A DNA stretch of 64,000 nt from Kribbella monticola (GTDB lineage: Bacteria > Actinomycetota > Actinomycetes > Propionibacteriales > Kribbellaceae), in assembly GCF_003261635.1 (NCBI RefSeq), contig NZ_QFXK01000022.1:226951-290950 (forward strand), written 5' to 3'. The translations under genes were made by a program, and so were the position numbers. Below the pieces are notes generated by a model, which was not told the origin of the DNA, made no database searches, and saw only the letters and a list, made by a program, of their open reading frames with translations. Positions 36,063-45,748 of the stretch are shown here, piece after piece. Position 1 is the stretch's first letter, and the number at the start of each line of letters is the position of its first letter.

Positions 36063-37517
36063 ATGACGACGCCGCCACAGGGACCGTGGGGTCCTGGGCA
36101 GCCGGGGGGCCAGCCGGGCGGGCAGCAAGGGGGACAACCGGGACAGGGTGGGTGGGGCCAGCAACAGCCTCCCCAGGGCGGCGGCTGGGGCCAGCGTCCA
36201 CCTGCACAGCAACCGGCCCAGCAGCCTCCGGTGCCGCCGCAGCAGGGTCAACCTCCGCAGCAAGGCTGGGGACAGCAGCCCGGACAGGGCCAGCCGACCC
36301 CGGGTGGCTGGGGACAGCAGCCGCAGGCCCCGCAGCAGGGCGGCTACCAGCAGCAGCCGTGGAGCCAGAACAAGCCCGGCCAGCAGCCTGGTCAGCAACC
36401 CGGCTGGCAGCAGCAGCACGCCCAGCAGCCTTGGCAGCCCGGTGGACCGGGCGGTAAGGGCCCGGGTGGCGGCGGCTTCGGCAAGGACAAGATGCCGCTG
36501 TTCATCGGCGGTGGCGTGGTCGGTGTCGTACTGATCGGCCTGCTCGTCTTCCTCGGCGTCAAGGCGCTCGGCGGCGACGACAAGAAGGAAGCCGACAACC
36601 CGCCGGCCACCACCAGCACCCAGCCGACCGACGCCCCGACCGATGGCGCGTCGACTCCTGGTGGCGACCAGACGACCGCGCCGACCAACGGCGAGCTCGG
36701 CAATGCGACCGGTCAGGCGAAGACCGCGACCGAGAAGCTGCAGGCGGCCGGCTTCGGCTGCAGCGATCTGTTCAACGGCCCACAGGGCGCGCATCGCGGC
36801 TGCTTCAAGTACGACGGCGCGAAGTCGGCCGAGGTCATCTTCCAGTTCCAGTCCGACGGCACGATCATCGGCGTCAAGATCCGCTCCGAGGACAACGACA
36901 ACGTCAACAACGCCGCCGTCACCTTCGACGCGGCGCTGCAGGCGATCGGCAACGACACCTTCGGTGGTAGCGAGGTGGCGAAGGTCCAGCAGGCGGTGAA
37001 GACCGGTCAGAAGCGGACCAAGGTCGGCAGCACCTGGGGCGAGTTCGAGCTCACCAACTACGGCGACGACCTGCAGATGTCCGGCGGCAAGTCCGGCTCC
37101 GACTCGTTCGAGATGCCGCGCAAGCAGTTCCAGATCACCGAGGCGCAGCTGAACGCGGCGCTGAAGGCGAAGAAGTACACCTGCACCTCGCTGTGCAAGA
37201 AGACGGTCGGCAAGTACGGCTCGCAGCTGATCGACGGCTACGGCAGCAGCAACGGCGGCCTCAGCTCGTTCGACATCCGGGTCAGCGGCGACCCCAACGA
37301 CGTCAAGGCGGCGATGCCGGGTGCGATCGCGGACGGATTCGGCATCCTCAAGGGCCCGGACGTCGAGGCGCTGAAGTCCTACGTGACGTCACACAGCGAC
37401 GGCAAGTCGTACGCCGGGTACGTGTCCGGCTGGCGGGTCGAGATCACCGGCGACACCTCCGACTCAGACTACGGATCGCGGACGGTCTCCATCCGGTACG
37501 AGTCCTTCTACGTGTGA
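36063..37517 (+). CDS. Single-TM protein with a Gln/Gly/Pro-rich N-terminus and extracellular domain
   Basis: A 484-residue protein. Residues 1-140 are very low complexity (Gln, Gly, Pro, with regular Trp), followed by one TM helix at about 144-168, then a Thr/Pro/Asp-rich linker. The ~265-residue C-terminal domain has four Cys in two pairs (GCSDLF/GCFKYD and CTSLCKK). Predicted topology is cytoplasmic tail, membrane, external domain. The tail resembles those of actinobacterial membrane proteins recruited by phase separation or SH3-like partners, but no function is known. The AAAGGAGCG ribosome site is strong. It is followed after 40 bases by a small TM protein, probably co-transcribed. Confidence 0.82.
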   Translation: MTTPPQGPWGPGQPGGQPGGQQGGQPGQGGWGQQQPPQGGGWGQRPPAQQPAQQPPVPPQQGQPPQQGWGQQPGQGQPTPGGWGQQPQAPQQGGYQQQPWSQNKPGQQPGQQPGWQQQHAQQPWQPGGPGGKGPGGGGFGKDKMPLFIGGGVVGVVLIGLLVFLGVKALGGDDKKEADNPPATTSTQPTDAPTDGASTPGGDQTTAPTNGELGNATGQAKTATEKLQAAGFGCSDLFNGPQGAHRGCFKYDGAKSAEVIFQFQSDGTIIGVKIRSEDNDNVNNAAVTFDAALQAIGNDTFGGSEVAKVQQAVKTGQKRTKVGSTWGEFELTNYGDDLQMSGGKSGSDSFEMPRKQFQITEAQLNAALKAKKYTCTSLCKKTVGKYGSQLIDGYGSSNGGLSSFDIRVSGDPNDVKAAMPGAIADGFGILKGPDVEALKSYVTSHSDGKSYAGYVSGWRVEITGDTSDSDYGSRTVSIRYESFYV

Positions 37518-37557
37518 GTACTGTGGAAGGACAGGCGTCGACCGGACCAGAGGTGCG

Positions 37558-37782
37558 ATGAAGTTCGAGCGGGAATCGCGGGAAGCCCGGCAGGTGTCGA
37601 AGCCGCCACCCGAGGCGATGCAGCGGGTGGACGGCGGCGGCGCCTGGGGGCCGACCCAGTTCGACCTGCCCGAGCCGGGCGGCAAGAACACCCAGGCGAT
37701 CACGATCGTCGTCCTGATCGGGGTCGTGATCCTGCTCGTACTGGCCGGCCTGTGGACGCTGGCGTACTACAAGTTCCTCTGA
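37558..37782 (+). CDS. Small single-TM protein
   Basis: A 74-residue protein with a charged N-terminal half (KFERESREARQVSKPP) and one C-terminal TM helix at about residues 47-69 (ITIVVLIGVVILLVLAGLW). There is no recognised family. It has AGAGGTGCG just before the ATG and lies 40 bases after the larger membrane protein, with a strong terminator immediately downstream. The pair thus forms a two-gene unit. A partner or assembly role for the larger protein is possible but unsupported. Confidence 0.75.
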   Translation: MKFERESREARQVSKPPPEAMQRVDGGGAWGPTQFDLPEPGGKNTQAITIVVLIGVVILLVLAGLWTLAYYKFL

Positions 37783-37796
37783 GTCACCGAACGCTC

Positions 37797-37840
37797 AAGA
37801 GCCGCTCTGTTCCGGGAGTCCCGGGCAGAGCGGCTCTTTT
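37797..37840 (+). terminator. Rho-independent terminator
   Basis: Arms AAGAGCCGCTCTG (37797-37809) and exact complement (37826-37838) with an internal CCGGGAGTCCCGG mini-stem, ending in TTTT. It closes the two-gene membrane-protein unit. Confidence 0.92.
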
Positions 37841-37845
37841 CGGTA

Positions 37846-37936
37846 TTACGGGTCGCGGCTGGCCGCCGTACGGATCTACGGGTCGCGGGCTGGCCGCCGT
37901 ACGGAACTACGGGTCGCCGGCTGGCCGCCGTACGGG
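37846..37936 (+). repeat. Three ~31-base tandem repeats
   Basis: Three units with the common word TACGGGTCG followed by GGCTGGCCGCCGTACGG, differing by one or two bases each. They lie between the terminator and the 3' end of the convergent ACT-domain gene. Confidence 0.8.
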
Positions 37937-37960
37937 CGGCTCTGGCTGCGGGGCTTGGCG

Positions 37961-38605
37961 TCAGGCGGTGGCGCGGATGGTGACGGCGAGGCTCGCCAGG
38001 TAGCTCAGGCGGGCGACCTCCGAGCCGAGGAACTCGGGTCCACCGCGGCGGCCGATCACCAGCACCCGGCGGTTCGACTCCAGCGGCGCGGCGACCAGCA
38101 CGGACTCCGAGAGACCCTGGTGGCTGGGAGCGGCCAGCGTGGTCGCCTTCTCCAGCGGGAGCCACTGGTTGACCAGGTCGCCGAACTCCGGCGTCGCGCT
38201 CGTCTCCAGGGCGACCTTGATCTCGCTGCCGGTGCCGTCCAGCAAGGCGGCCCAGTCGGCATGCAGCACCGACGGCGCCTGCTCGACCAGGATGTCGACG
38301 GCCTCGGCCGGTGCGGACGTCATCTGCTCGACGGCTTCGAGGTCCATGTGCAGGCCGCCACCCGCGCCGTAGCGGGAGAACCAGATCACCTCGACATCGG
38401 GCACGCTGTTGCAGGCCGAGACCAGCCGGTCGGGCAGCACGCCCGGTGGCAGGTCGACCACGATGTCGTCGACGGCGGTGCCGTTCTCACGGCGGTGTTC
38501 GACGATCTCGATCGCGTGGATGTCGGCGTTCACCTCGCCGAGGGCCGTTGCTACGGTGCCCAGCGAACCGGGACGGTCCGGGATGATCAATCGCAGCAAG
38601 AACAC
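37961..38605 (-). CDS. ACT-domain amino acid-binding protein
   Basis: A 214-residue protein. An ACT domain fills about residues 1-80 (VFLLRLIIPDRPGSLGTVATALGEV), the classic effector-binding start. The remaining ~130 residues have a GAF-like look (LVNQWLPLEKATTLAAP, VLVAAPLESNRRVLVIGRRG). A homologous ACT protein (Rv3013) lies between ligA and gatC in M. tuberculosis. Start: GTG 38605 was preferred, since the ACT strand begins there and GGGAG lies upstream; an ATG at 38659 adds 18 poorly conserved-looking residues. It is divergent from gatC. The effector and target are unknown. Confidence 0.8.
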   Translation of the reverse strand: MFLLRLIIPDRPGSLGTVATALGEVNADIHAIEIVEHRRENGTAVDDIVVDLPPGVLPDRLVSACNSVPDVEVIWFSRYGAGGGLHMDLEAVEQMTSAPAEAVDILVEQAPSVLHADWAALLDGTGSEIKVALETSATPEFGDLVNQWLPLEKATTLAAPSHQGLSESVLVAAPLESNRRVLVIGRRGGPEFLGSEVARLSYLASLAVTIRATA

Positions 38606-38831
38606 CGAACGATCATCTCCCAGCCGATTACCACGCAAGTTACGCCCTGTCGCGGCCAATGTTACAGAGCGGAACCCGAAGACACGCCCGGCCTCTCACT
38701 TTCTGGTCCGAACTCACTTGTCCACAGCCTCCGGGATATAGGGCGCAAGGAGGTGCCGGTGGCCCACTAGGATGGCCCGGTCGGGCTGAACCAGAGGTCC
38801 GGCCATCCTGCGAGACCATTGGATCCCTTTC

Positions 38832-39131
38832 ATGCCATCGATTACCCGCGAAGAGGTCGCCCACCTGGCGCGACTGGCGCGGATCGAGCTCTCCGACGAC
38901 GAGCTCGACCACCTCGCACCGCAGCTCGACCAGATCATCGGCCTGGTCGCGCAGGTCAGCGACGTGGCCGCGGAGGACATCCCGCCGACCTCGCACGCGT
39001 TGCCGCTGAGCAACGTGATGCGCAAGGACGAGAACGTGCCCTGCCTGACGCCGGAGCAGGCGCTGTCCGGCGCCCCGGCGGCCGAGGACCAGCGTTTCCG
39101 GGTGCCGCGGATCCTGAGCGAGGAGGCGTGA
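38832..39131 (+). CDS. gatC: Asp/Glu-tRNA(Asn/Gln) amidotransferase subunit C
   Basis: A 99-residue GatC, which stabilises the GatA-GatB interface. The hallmark start is [23 protein letters not shown], and the chain ends with the conserved [10 protein letters not shown]. Length is normal. Its stop overlaps the gatA ATG by one base. The ribosome site is weak, and the 226-base spacer to the divergent ACT gene must hold the promoter. Confidence 0.95.
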   Translation: MPSITREEVAHLARLARIELSDDELDHLAPQLDQIIGLVAQVSDVAAEDIPPTSHALPLSNVMRKDENVPCLTPEQALSGAPAAEDQRFRVPRILSEEA

Positions 39132-40636
39132 TGAGTGACCTGACCCGCAAGACCGCTGCTGAGCTGTCGGAGCTGATGGCGTCCGGCGAGACCAGTTCGG
39201 TCGAGATCACTCAGGCCCACCTGGATCGCATCACGGCCACCGACACCGCTGTGCACGCGTTCCTGCACGTCGACACCGACGGCGCGCTGGCCCAGGCGGC
39301 CGACGTCGACAAGCGCCGCGCTGCCGGTGAGAAGCTCGGCCCGCTGGCCGGCGTACCGCTCGCGCTGAAGGACGTGCTGACCCAGGACGGCGTACCGACG
39401 ACCGCCGGCTCGCGGATCCTCGAGGGCTGGAAGCCGCCGTACGACTCGACCGTGGTGAAGCGGCTGAAGGCGGCCGGCATCGTCATCCTCGGCAAGACGA
39501 ACATGGACGAGTTCGCGATGGGCTCGTCGACGGAGAACTCGGCGTACGGCCCGACCCACAACCCGTGGGACCTCGCGCGCATCCCCGGTGGTTCCGGTGG
39601 TGGCTCGTCGGCCGCCATCTCGGCGTACCAGGCTCCGCTCGCGATCGGTACCGACACGGGTGGCTCGATCCGGCAGCCGGCCGCGTTCACCGGCACGGTC
39701 GGCGTCAAGCCCACGTACGGCGGCACATCGCGGTACGGGCTGATCGCTTTGGCGTCCAGCCTGGACACCCCGGGCCCGTGTGCCCGGACCACCCTCGACG
39801 CGGCGCTGCTGCACGAGGTGATCGCCGGACACGACCCGATGGACTCCACCTCGATCGATCAGCCGGTCCCGCCGGTGGTAGAGGCGGCCCGGCGCGGTGA
39901 CGTGAACGGTCTGCGCATCGGTGTCGTGAAGGAGCTCGGCGGCGAGGGGTACCAGCCCGGCGTCGAGGCCCGCTTCCACGAGGCGGTCGAGCTGCTCACC
40001 AAGCTCGGCGCCGAGGTGGTCGAGGTCTCCTGCCCCCACTTCCAGTACGCGCTCCCGGCCTACTACCTGATCCTGCCGAGCGAGGCCTCGTCCAACCTGG
40101 CCAAGTTCGACGCGATGCGGTTCGGCCTGCGAGTCGGCGACGATGGCGAGAACGACGCGGAGCAGGTGATGAGGCTGACCCGCGAGGCCGGCTTCGGCGC
40201 GGAGGTGAAGCGCCGCATCATGCTCGGCACGCACGCGCTGTCCAGCGGGTACTACGACGCGTACTACGGTCAGGCGCAGAAGGTGCGCACGTTGATCGCG
40301 CGCGACTTCACCCGGGCGTACGAGCAGGTGGATGTGCTCGTCTCGCCCGCGACGCCGACGACCGCGTTCGCGATCGGCGACCGGGTGAACGACCCGATCG
40401 CCATGTACAAGAACGATCTCTGCACGATCCCGTCGAACCTGGCCGGCAACGCCGCGGCCTCGTTCCCGGTCGGCCTGGCCGACGAGGACGGGCTGCCGGT
40501 CGGCTTCCACGTGATGGCACCGGTGATGCGCGACGACCTGCTGTACCAGGTCGGCGCCGCGCTGGAGTCCGCGCTGGCCGACCAGTGGGGTGGCGTGCTG
40601 ATGTCGAAGGCTCCTGAGCTGGAGGTCACCCGATGA
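39131..40636 (+). CDS. gatA: Asp/Glu-tRNA(Asn/Gln) amidotransferase subunit A
   Basis: GatA releases ammonia from glutamine for transamidation of misacylated Asp-tRNA(Asn) or Glu-tRNA(Gln). The 501-residue amidase-signature protein carries the Ser-cisSer-Lys triad: Lys80 (PLALKDVL), Ser155 (GGSGGGSS) and Ser179 ([10 protein letters not shown]). ATG 39131 follows an AGGAGG ribosome site inside the end of gatC. An upstream in-frame open stretch exists but has no supporting features. It overlaps gatB by four bases. Confidence 0.97.
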   Translation: MSDLTRKTAAELSELMASGETSSVEITQAHLDRITATDTAVHAFLHVDTDGALAQAADVDKRRAAGEKLGPLAGVPLALKDVLTQDGVPTTAGSRILEGWKPPYDSTVVKRLKAAGIVILGKTNMDEFAMGSSTENSAYGPTHNPWDLARIPGGSGGGSSAAISAYQAPLAIGTDTGGSIRQPAAFTGTVGVKPTYGGTSRYGLIALASSLDTPGPCARTTLDAALLHEVIAGHDPMDSTSIDQPVPPVVEAARRGDVNGLRIGVVKELGGEGYQPGVEARFHEAVELLTKLGAEVVEVSCPHFQYALPAYYLILPSEASSNLAKFDAMRFGLRVGDDGENDAEQVMRLTREAGFGAEVKRRIMLGTHALSSGYYDAYYGQAQKVRTLIARDFTRAYEQVDVLVSPATPTTAFAIGDRVNDPIAMYKNDLCTIPSNLAGNAAASFPVGLADEDGLPVGFHVMAPVMRDDLLYQVGAALESALADQWGGVLMSKAPELEVTR

Positions 40637-42135
40637 CTGTCGTTGCCGATGTGCTGCCGATCGACGACGCGCTGGCGCAGTACGACCCCGTGATGGGCCT
40701 CGAGGTCCACGTCGAGCTGAACACGAAGTCGAAGATGTTCTGCGGTTGCCCGACCGAGTTCGGTGCCGAGCCGAACACGCAGACCTGCCCGGTCTGCCTC
40801 GGCCTGCCCGGCGCGCTGCCGGTGGTCAACGCGGTCGGCGTCGAGTCCGCGATCAAGATCGGGCTCGCGCTGAACTGCGAGATCGCCGAGTGGTGCCGGT
40901 TCGCCCGGAAGAACTACTTCTACCCGGACATGCCGAAGAACTTCCAGACCTCGCAGTACGACGAGCCGATCGCCTTCAACGGGTGGACCGACGTGGTCGT
41001 CGACGGCGAGACGTACCGGATCGAGATCGAGCGCGCGCACATGGAGGAGGACACCGGCAAGTCCCTCCACGTCGGTGGCGCGACCGGCCGCATCCACGGT
41101 GCGTCGCATTCGCTGGTCGACTACAACCGGGCCGGGATCCCGCTGATCGAGATCGTCACCAAGACGATCGAGGTCCCGGGGGAGAAGGCGGCTGCGGTCG
41201 CCCGTGCGCTGGTGAGTCAGTTGCGCGACCTGCTGCTGTCGATCGGCGTCTCCGACGTACGGATGGACCAGGGCTCGCTGCGCTGCGACGCCAACGTGTC
41301 GCTCAAGCCGAAGGGCTCGACCACGCTGGGCACCCGGACCGAGACCAAGAACGTGAACTCGTTCCGTTCGGTCGAGCGCGCGATCACCTACGAGATCACC
41401 CGGCAGGCGGCGATCCTGTCGTCCGGCGGAAAGATCCTGCAGGAGACGCGGCACTGGCACGAGGACACCGGCATCACCACCTCAGGCCGGGAGAAGTCCG
41501 ACGCCGACGACTACCGGTACTTCCCCGAGCCCGACCTGGTCCCGATCGCGCCGTCGCGCGAATGGGTCGAGTCCTTGCGTGCAACGTTGCCTGAGGCACC
41601 TTCTTTGCGCCGCGCCCGGCTGCAGACGGAGTGGGGCTTCACCGACCTGGAGATGCGCGACGTCATCAACGGCGGGGCGGTGGAGTACATCGTTCGTACT
41701 GTGGAGCTCGGCGTCGATGCTGCTGCCGCCAAGAAGTGGTGGCTCGGGGAACTGGCCCGCGCTGCCAACGAGAGCGGCAAGGACCTCGGTGACCTGGGCG
41801 TCGGCCCGGCCGAGGTGGCCGAGGTGCAGAAGCTCGTCGACGAAGGCGCGCTGAACGACAAGCTCGCCCGCCAGGTCTTCGACGGCCTGGTCAAGGGCGA
41901 AGGCACCCCCGCCGAAATCATGGCCGCCCGCGGCCTGGCCCTGGTCTCCGACGACTCGGCCCTGATCGAAGCCATCGACCGCGCGATCGCCGCCAACCCC
42001 GACGTCGTCGAAAAGGTCAACTCCGGCAAACCCGCCGCCGCCGGCGCTCTGATCGGCGCCGTCATGAAGGACATGCGCGGCCAAGCCGACGCCGCCAAAG
42101 TCCGAGAACTCCTCAACACCAAACTAGGCATCTAG
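40633..42135 (+). CDS. gatB: Asp/Glu-tRNA(Asn/Gln) amidotransferase subunit B
   Basis: GatB binds the misacylated tRNA and activates the aspartyl or glutamyl group with ATP. The 500-residue protein has the signature [20 protein letters not shown], the zinc-site cysteines CGC and [19 protein letters not shown] and the [15 protein letters not shown] block. A C-terminal YqeY-like tail ([20 protein letters not shown]) is complete. Overlap ATGA with gatA gives a tightly coupled gatCAB operon, implying an indirect route to Asn-tRNA or Gln-tRNA in this organism. Confidence 0.97.
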   Translation: MTVVADVLPIDDALAQYDPVMGLEVHVELNTKSKMFCGCPTEFGAEPNTQTCPVCLGLPGALPVVNAVGVESAIKIGLALNCEIAEWCRFARKNYFYPDMPKNFQTSQYDEPIAFNGWTDVVVDGETYRIEIERAHMEEDTGKSLHVGGATGRIHGASHSLVDYNRAGIPLIEIVTKTIEVPGEKAAAVARALVSQLRDLLLSIGVSDVRMDQGSLRCDANVSLKPKGSTTLGTRTETKNVNSFRSVERAITYEITRQAAILSSGGKILQETRHWHEDTGITTSGREKSDADDYRYFPEPDLVPIAPSREWVESLRATLPEAPSLRRARLQTEWGFTDLEMRDVINGGAVEYIVRTVELGVDAAAAKKWWLGELARAANESGKDLGDLGVGPAEVAEVQKLVDEGALNDKLARQVFDGLVKGEGTPAEIMAARGLALVSDDSALIEAIDRAIAANPDVVEKVNSGKPAAAGALIGAVMKDMRGQADAAKVRELLNTKLGI

Positions 42136-42141
42136 TTAGAC

Positions 42142-42172
42142 GGAGAGCCCGGGCCCCAAACCCGGGCTCTCC
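42142..42172 (+). terminator. Hairpin terminator after gatCAB
   Basis: Arms GGAGAGCCCGGG (42142-42153) and CCCGGGCTCTCC (42161-42172) with a seven-base loop, starting six bases after the gatB stop. There is only a short T-poor tail, so termination may be factor-assisted. Confidence 0.78.
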
Positions 42173-42693
42173 TTCACCCAAGCACGTCCTTCGGGGCTCC
42201 CACCCACCAACGGTTCCGCCGCTCCTGCCATCGCGGAACGTGCGAGGTGCAGGTGGTTGGTGGGTTGACTTGCTGCACCTACGCACCTCCTGCGTCGTGC
42301 TTCAGCCCGCCCGCTTCCGCCACTCCTGCATCGCGCCTCGTGCGGTGGAGCGACTCGTTGGTGGGTCCGGTTATTGGCGGGCGTGTCCACGCCCCGGTCG
42401 CCACCACCTCGTCGTACACCAGCTCTGCCGGACTCGACCTGAGCCCGGAGGACCGGCCACCCCGCCACCTGGGAGTTACACAACCCTGCGCCCTGGGGGA
42501 CCCACTTCACCGCCTCCCGCCATCCCACCCGCCGCCCGGGAAACCCGCGCGCACCTCCACCAAGCGCCTCATTCTTTCCACAACTCGAGCGTTGCTGTGG
42601 ACAACTTAGCTGTTCTGGATGATCGCGAATCGCCTTTTAAACAAGGAATTGTGGCATCAGAAACTGTCGGTGGCGGTGTCTAGGCTTGGGGTT
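42173..42693. other. Gene-free spacer with degenerate repeats
   Basis: No credible coding frame. The segment contains short repeated words around CCGCTCCTGC-CATCGCG and CGCACCTCCTGCGTCG that recall the dispersed intergenic words at 29.2 kb and 63.9 kb. An AT-richer patch from about 42560 to 42690 probably holds the promoter of the HNH gene. Confidence 0.55.
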
Positions 42694-44307
42694 ATGGAAG
42701 TCGAGGTCCCGCAGCGTCCGTGCACGATGAGTGGCGAGCAAGCAGTCGCCACTCTCGATGCGCTGCACGCCGAGATGGCGCGCCTCCAGACGTACAGCCT
42801 GGAAGTCGTCGCCCGCCTCGACGACACCGGCCACACCAAAGACACCACCGGCCAAGACACCGCCCGCTTCCTCTCCACCCGCTACCGCCGCAACCTCCCC
42901 GCCGTACGCCGCGACCTCGCCCTGGCCCGCGCCCTCCCGAAGTACCCAACCGTCACCGCCGCCCTTCCCAACCCGTACGCCCCGCCCGGCCCCAACCCCA
43001 CCATCCAATACACCGAGCCCGACGCGACCACAGCAGTTGAAGTGAACGCTGAGCACACAGACGAAAGCGGGCGCTCGGAAGGCGACGATGGTCGGGTATT
43101 GCCGGTGTTGGTTTATCCGGAGCAGGCTGAGGCGATCGTGTTCGGGTTAGAAGCGATTCCGACGGCGGCGATGGTGCCGGTGGAGCTTCTGCGGGCCGCG
43201 GAGGAACAACTGGTCGAAGCCGCCCGGCACCTGACCCCGGCCGACTTGAAGCGTCTGGCGCGGCAGGCCCGCGACGTACTGGACACCGACGGACCAGAAC
43301 CGGCCGAAGAGGCCGCTGCCCGCCGCGAGACCCTGCGCCTCGCCAACGCCGACAACGGCGTGAAGTTCTCCGGCTTTCTGACCAACGACAACGCCGAACT
43401 GTTCCGCACCCTGATCGAGGCCGCCGCGAAACCCCGCAAGACTCCCGATGGCAAACCCGACCCTCGACCGCGGGACAAGCGCCACGCCGACGCCTTAACT
43501 CACGTCCTCACTGTCGCCGCCGGCGCTGGTGACCTGCCCGCGCACGGCGGGGTGAAGCCGCACGTCACCGTCACGATCGACTACACCGACTTGAAAGCCG
43601 CGGGCCGTGACGCCACCGGCGACCTCCAGTTCGGCGATGGCCTGTCCGCGGCCGCGGTGCGCCGACTGGCGTGCGATGCCGGAATCATCCCGATCGTGCT
43701 CGGCTCGAAGTCCGAACCCCTCGATGTCGGCCGCGAGGAACGCTACGTCACCAAGGCGATCCGCCGTGCCCTGAACCGCCGCGACAAGGGCTGCGTCATC
43801 TGCGGCGCCCCACCGCGCTACTGCCACGCCCACCACATCGTGCACTGGATCGACGGCGGCGCCACCAGCCTGGAAAACCTCGCGCTGTTCTGCGGCACCG
43901 ACCACATCGCCGTCCACGCCGGCCACTACACAGTCACCATCATCAACGGCATCCCCCACGTCACCCGCCCCACCTGGGCCGACCCACCCCGCACCCCACC
44001 CTTCATCCCAGGCATCACCCGCCCCCTCAACCCAGCCCCCTCCCACACCCAGGCCACCACCGACACCCCAGACACAACCACCCAACGCCCACTCACCGAC
44101 AGCCCACCCGGCGCCGCCACCCCACCACGCCCACCCACCAGCACCAACCATCCATCGACCCACGCCCACCCACCGGCGCCGCCCATTCGCCCGATGGCGA
44201 AGCCCCAGCGCGCCCGCTCACCGGCGCCGCCGACTCGTCCGGTGGCGAAGCCTCAGCGCGCCCGCTCACCGGCGCCGCCGACTCGCCCGGTGCCGAATCC
44301 TCAGTAG
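42694..44307 (+). CDS. DUF222 / HNH endonuclease-domain protein with repetitive C-terminal tail
   Basis: A 537-residue protein in the frame read here. Residues about 15-330 match the DUF222 (13E12-repeat-like) family common in actinobacteria. An HNH nuclease domain follows at about 355-415: CVICG with Cys367 and Cys370, then HAHHIVHWIDGG, NLALFC and HIAVHAGHY. The tail is Pro/Thr-rich and runs into 48-base tandem repeats where a TAG ends the frame at 44305-44307. In a second frame the repeats continue open to 44561 and end in a more natural sequence (PLIGDPPPL, FDPWAPETLDTG), so a frame change may hide the true C-terminus. ATG 42694 was chosen over an upstream in-frame start. Confidence 0.8.
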   Translation: MEVEVPQRPCTMSGEQAVATLDALHAEMARLQTYSLEVVARLDDTGHTKDTTGQDTARFLSTRYRRNLPAVRRDLALARALPKYPTVTAALPNPYAPPGPNPTIQYTEPDATTAVEVNAEHTDESGRSEGDDGRVLPVLVYPEQAEAIVFGLEAIPTAAMVPVELLRAAEEQLVEAARHLTPADLKRLARQARDVLDTDGPEPAEEAAARRETLRLANADNGVKFSGFLTNDNAELFRTLIEAAAKPRKTPDGKPDPRPRDKRHADALTHVLTVAAGAGDLPAHGGVKPHVTVTIDYTDLKAAGRDATGDLQFGDGLSAAAVRRLACDAGIIPIVLGSKSEPLDVGREERYVTKAIRRALNRRDKGCVICGAPPRYCHAHHIVHWIDGGATSLENLALFCGTDHIAVHAGHYTVTIINGIPHVTRPTWADPPRTPPFIPGITRPLNPAPSHTQATTDTPDTTTQRPLTDSPPGAATPPRPPTSTNHPSTHAHPPAPPIRPMAKPQRARSPAPPTRPVAKPQRARSPAPPTRPVPNPQ

Positions 44308-44435
44308 GCCCGCTCACCGGCGCCGCCGACTCGCCCGGTGCCGAATCCTCAGTAGGCCCGCTCACCGGCACCGCCCACTCGCCCGGTGCCGAAACCTCAG
44401 CGCGCCCACTCACCGGTACCGATGGCGCGCCCTGG
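44165..44435 (+). repeat. 48-base tandem repeats in the HNH gene tail
   Basis: Units 44165-44212, 44213-44260, 44261-44308, 44309-44356, 44357-44404 and a partial sixth. The core begins CCCGCTCACCGGCGCCGCC. Two units are identical (44261 and 44309). The period is 16 codons, so every frame is kept; in the longer frame each unit reads PLTGAADSPGAESSVG or a variant. Confidence 0.9.
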
Positions 44436-44561
44436 CCCGGTAGCCCCACTCCAACTCTCCGCCCAGCGCGCGCCTTTCCGCTGATCGGCGACCCGCCGCC
44501 CCTCACCAGCCACCCAACAGATTTCGATCCCTGGGCGCCCGAAACGCTCGACACCGGCTAG

Positions 44562-45221
44562 CCCCCAACCGGCCATCCCGGCCGCCGGTACGCCGTGCCC
44601 GATGCCCTTGTGCACAAGGGCTCCCGGTTGCCGGCCACCACGCCAAGGGCACAAGCGGAGATCATCCAGCAGCACTAGATGACCATCCGCGGACTCCCGC
44701 ACGATCCGCGCATGCGCCCAGATCGCCATCCATGCGCCACACCCCCAGCCCGACGGGTAGCCGCACGCTGCGCTGCAGGGTCACCGCGAGCCGGGTACCG
44801 CGCTGCCCGGTCACCTCGGGCAGCCTGCTTCGCGAGGGGCCGGGTCACTGGCGGGCGAGTTGTGTGCTGCGCTGGCCGGTGGTCTTGAGGAGCCTGCTTG
44901 GCGAGGGGTCGGGTCGCTCGTGCGCGGGCCGTTTACTGCGCTGCTGCGTTGGCCGGTGGTCTTGAGGAGCCGCTTCGCGAGGGGGACGGGTCACTCGTGC
45001 GCGAGTTGTGTGCTGCAGTGGCCGGTGGTCTCGAGGAGCCTGCTTCGTGACGGGCCGGGTCGCTGGCGGGGGAGTCGTGTGCTGCGCTGCCTGGGGCCTC
45101 CTGCGTTGGCCTGTGGGTGGGGGCGCTGGGGGTGCGGTCGCTGGAGGTTGTTGAGGGTTGGGAGCTCGTCGAGTGGTTCTGAAAGCGGTTGGGGCTCGGG
45201 CATCGGTTGACGGCGGCGGGG
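44562..45221. other. Gene-free spacer with ~70-base degenerate tandem repeats
   Basis: No credible gene. From about 44810 to 45100 a unit of 68-74 bases recurs about four times, with landmarks GTGTGCTGC, GGCCGGTGGTCT, GAGGAGCC, GCTTCG and GGGTC. Units run roughly 44859-44928, 44929-45002 and 45003-45070 with degenerate copies either side. Confidence 0.7.
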
Positions 45222-45707
45222 TCAGGCTGGGCGGAGGTTTGTGATTGGCAAGCCGTGGTTGGAACGGAGGCGGGCTGTTACCAGGGAGCGGTGGCAGGCC
45301 TCTGGGTCGCGTTCTACGCAGAGGAGGGCGGTTGTTGAGGTGGGCGGGAGTTGCGCTACCAAGGCGTCGAGGTCGAAGGGGTCGAGGATTTCGTGGGTGT
45401 AGCGCGAGGCGTACTCGGGGGCGAGCTGGACGCGGTTGCGTCTGCCGACGTGGTGGCGGTCGTCCGCGCGGTACTGGAGTTGGCGCAGCTCGGTTGTCGG
45501 CGCCAACTCCTTCACGTGCCGGTAGTGGATGCCCGCGTCGGCGAGAAGGTGCTGGAGTCGGGTCGAGTTCGCCCAGGAGTACTGGGGGCCTCGTACGCCG
45601 CGGCGCTGGCGGAGGTCGAGTAGCAGGCCCACGCCGGCGTCGGCGAGGCTTTCGAGGAAGGTGTCGGCCGTGAATCCGTAGACGCCGATCGTCACCATGG
45701 CTGTCAA
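45222..45707 (-). CDS. DUF488 family protein
   Basis: A 161-residue DUF488 protein. The family start is VTIGVYGFTADTFLESL, followed by LLLDLRQRRGVRGPQYSW and the C-terminal CVERDPEACHRSLVTARL, where the Cys-Arg and Cys-His-Arg elements are conserved and suggest a metal or nucleic-acid role. Function is unestablished. The start is TTG 45707: AGGAGG lies five bases upstream of it, better placed than for the ATG at 45698. Confidence 0.8.
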   Translation of the reverse strand: MTAMVTIGVYGFTADTFLESLADAGVGLLLDLRQRRGVRGPQYSWANSTRLQHLLADAGIHYRHVKELAPTTELRQLQYRADDRHHVGRRNRVQLAPEYASRYTHEILDPFDLDALVAQLPPTSTTALLCVERDPEACHRSLVTARLRSNHGLPITNLRPA

Positions 45708-45748
45708 CAGATCCTCCTACCTGCGACTCGTACCGGCCAACGGGCACG

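Noticed and set aside
42694..44307. Homing endonuclease or mobile element because of the HNH domain
   Set aside because: DUF222/HNH proteins are common chromosomal genes in actinobacteria; no intron, intein, integrase or target-site duplication is visible.
44562..45221. Several small open frames in both strands
   Set aside because: They follow the ~70-base repeat unit and change frame with it; none has a ribosome site or a recognisable product.
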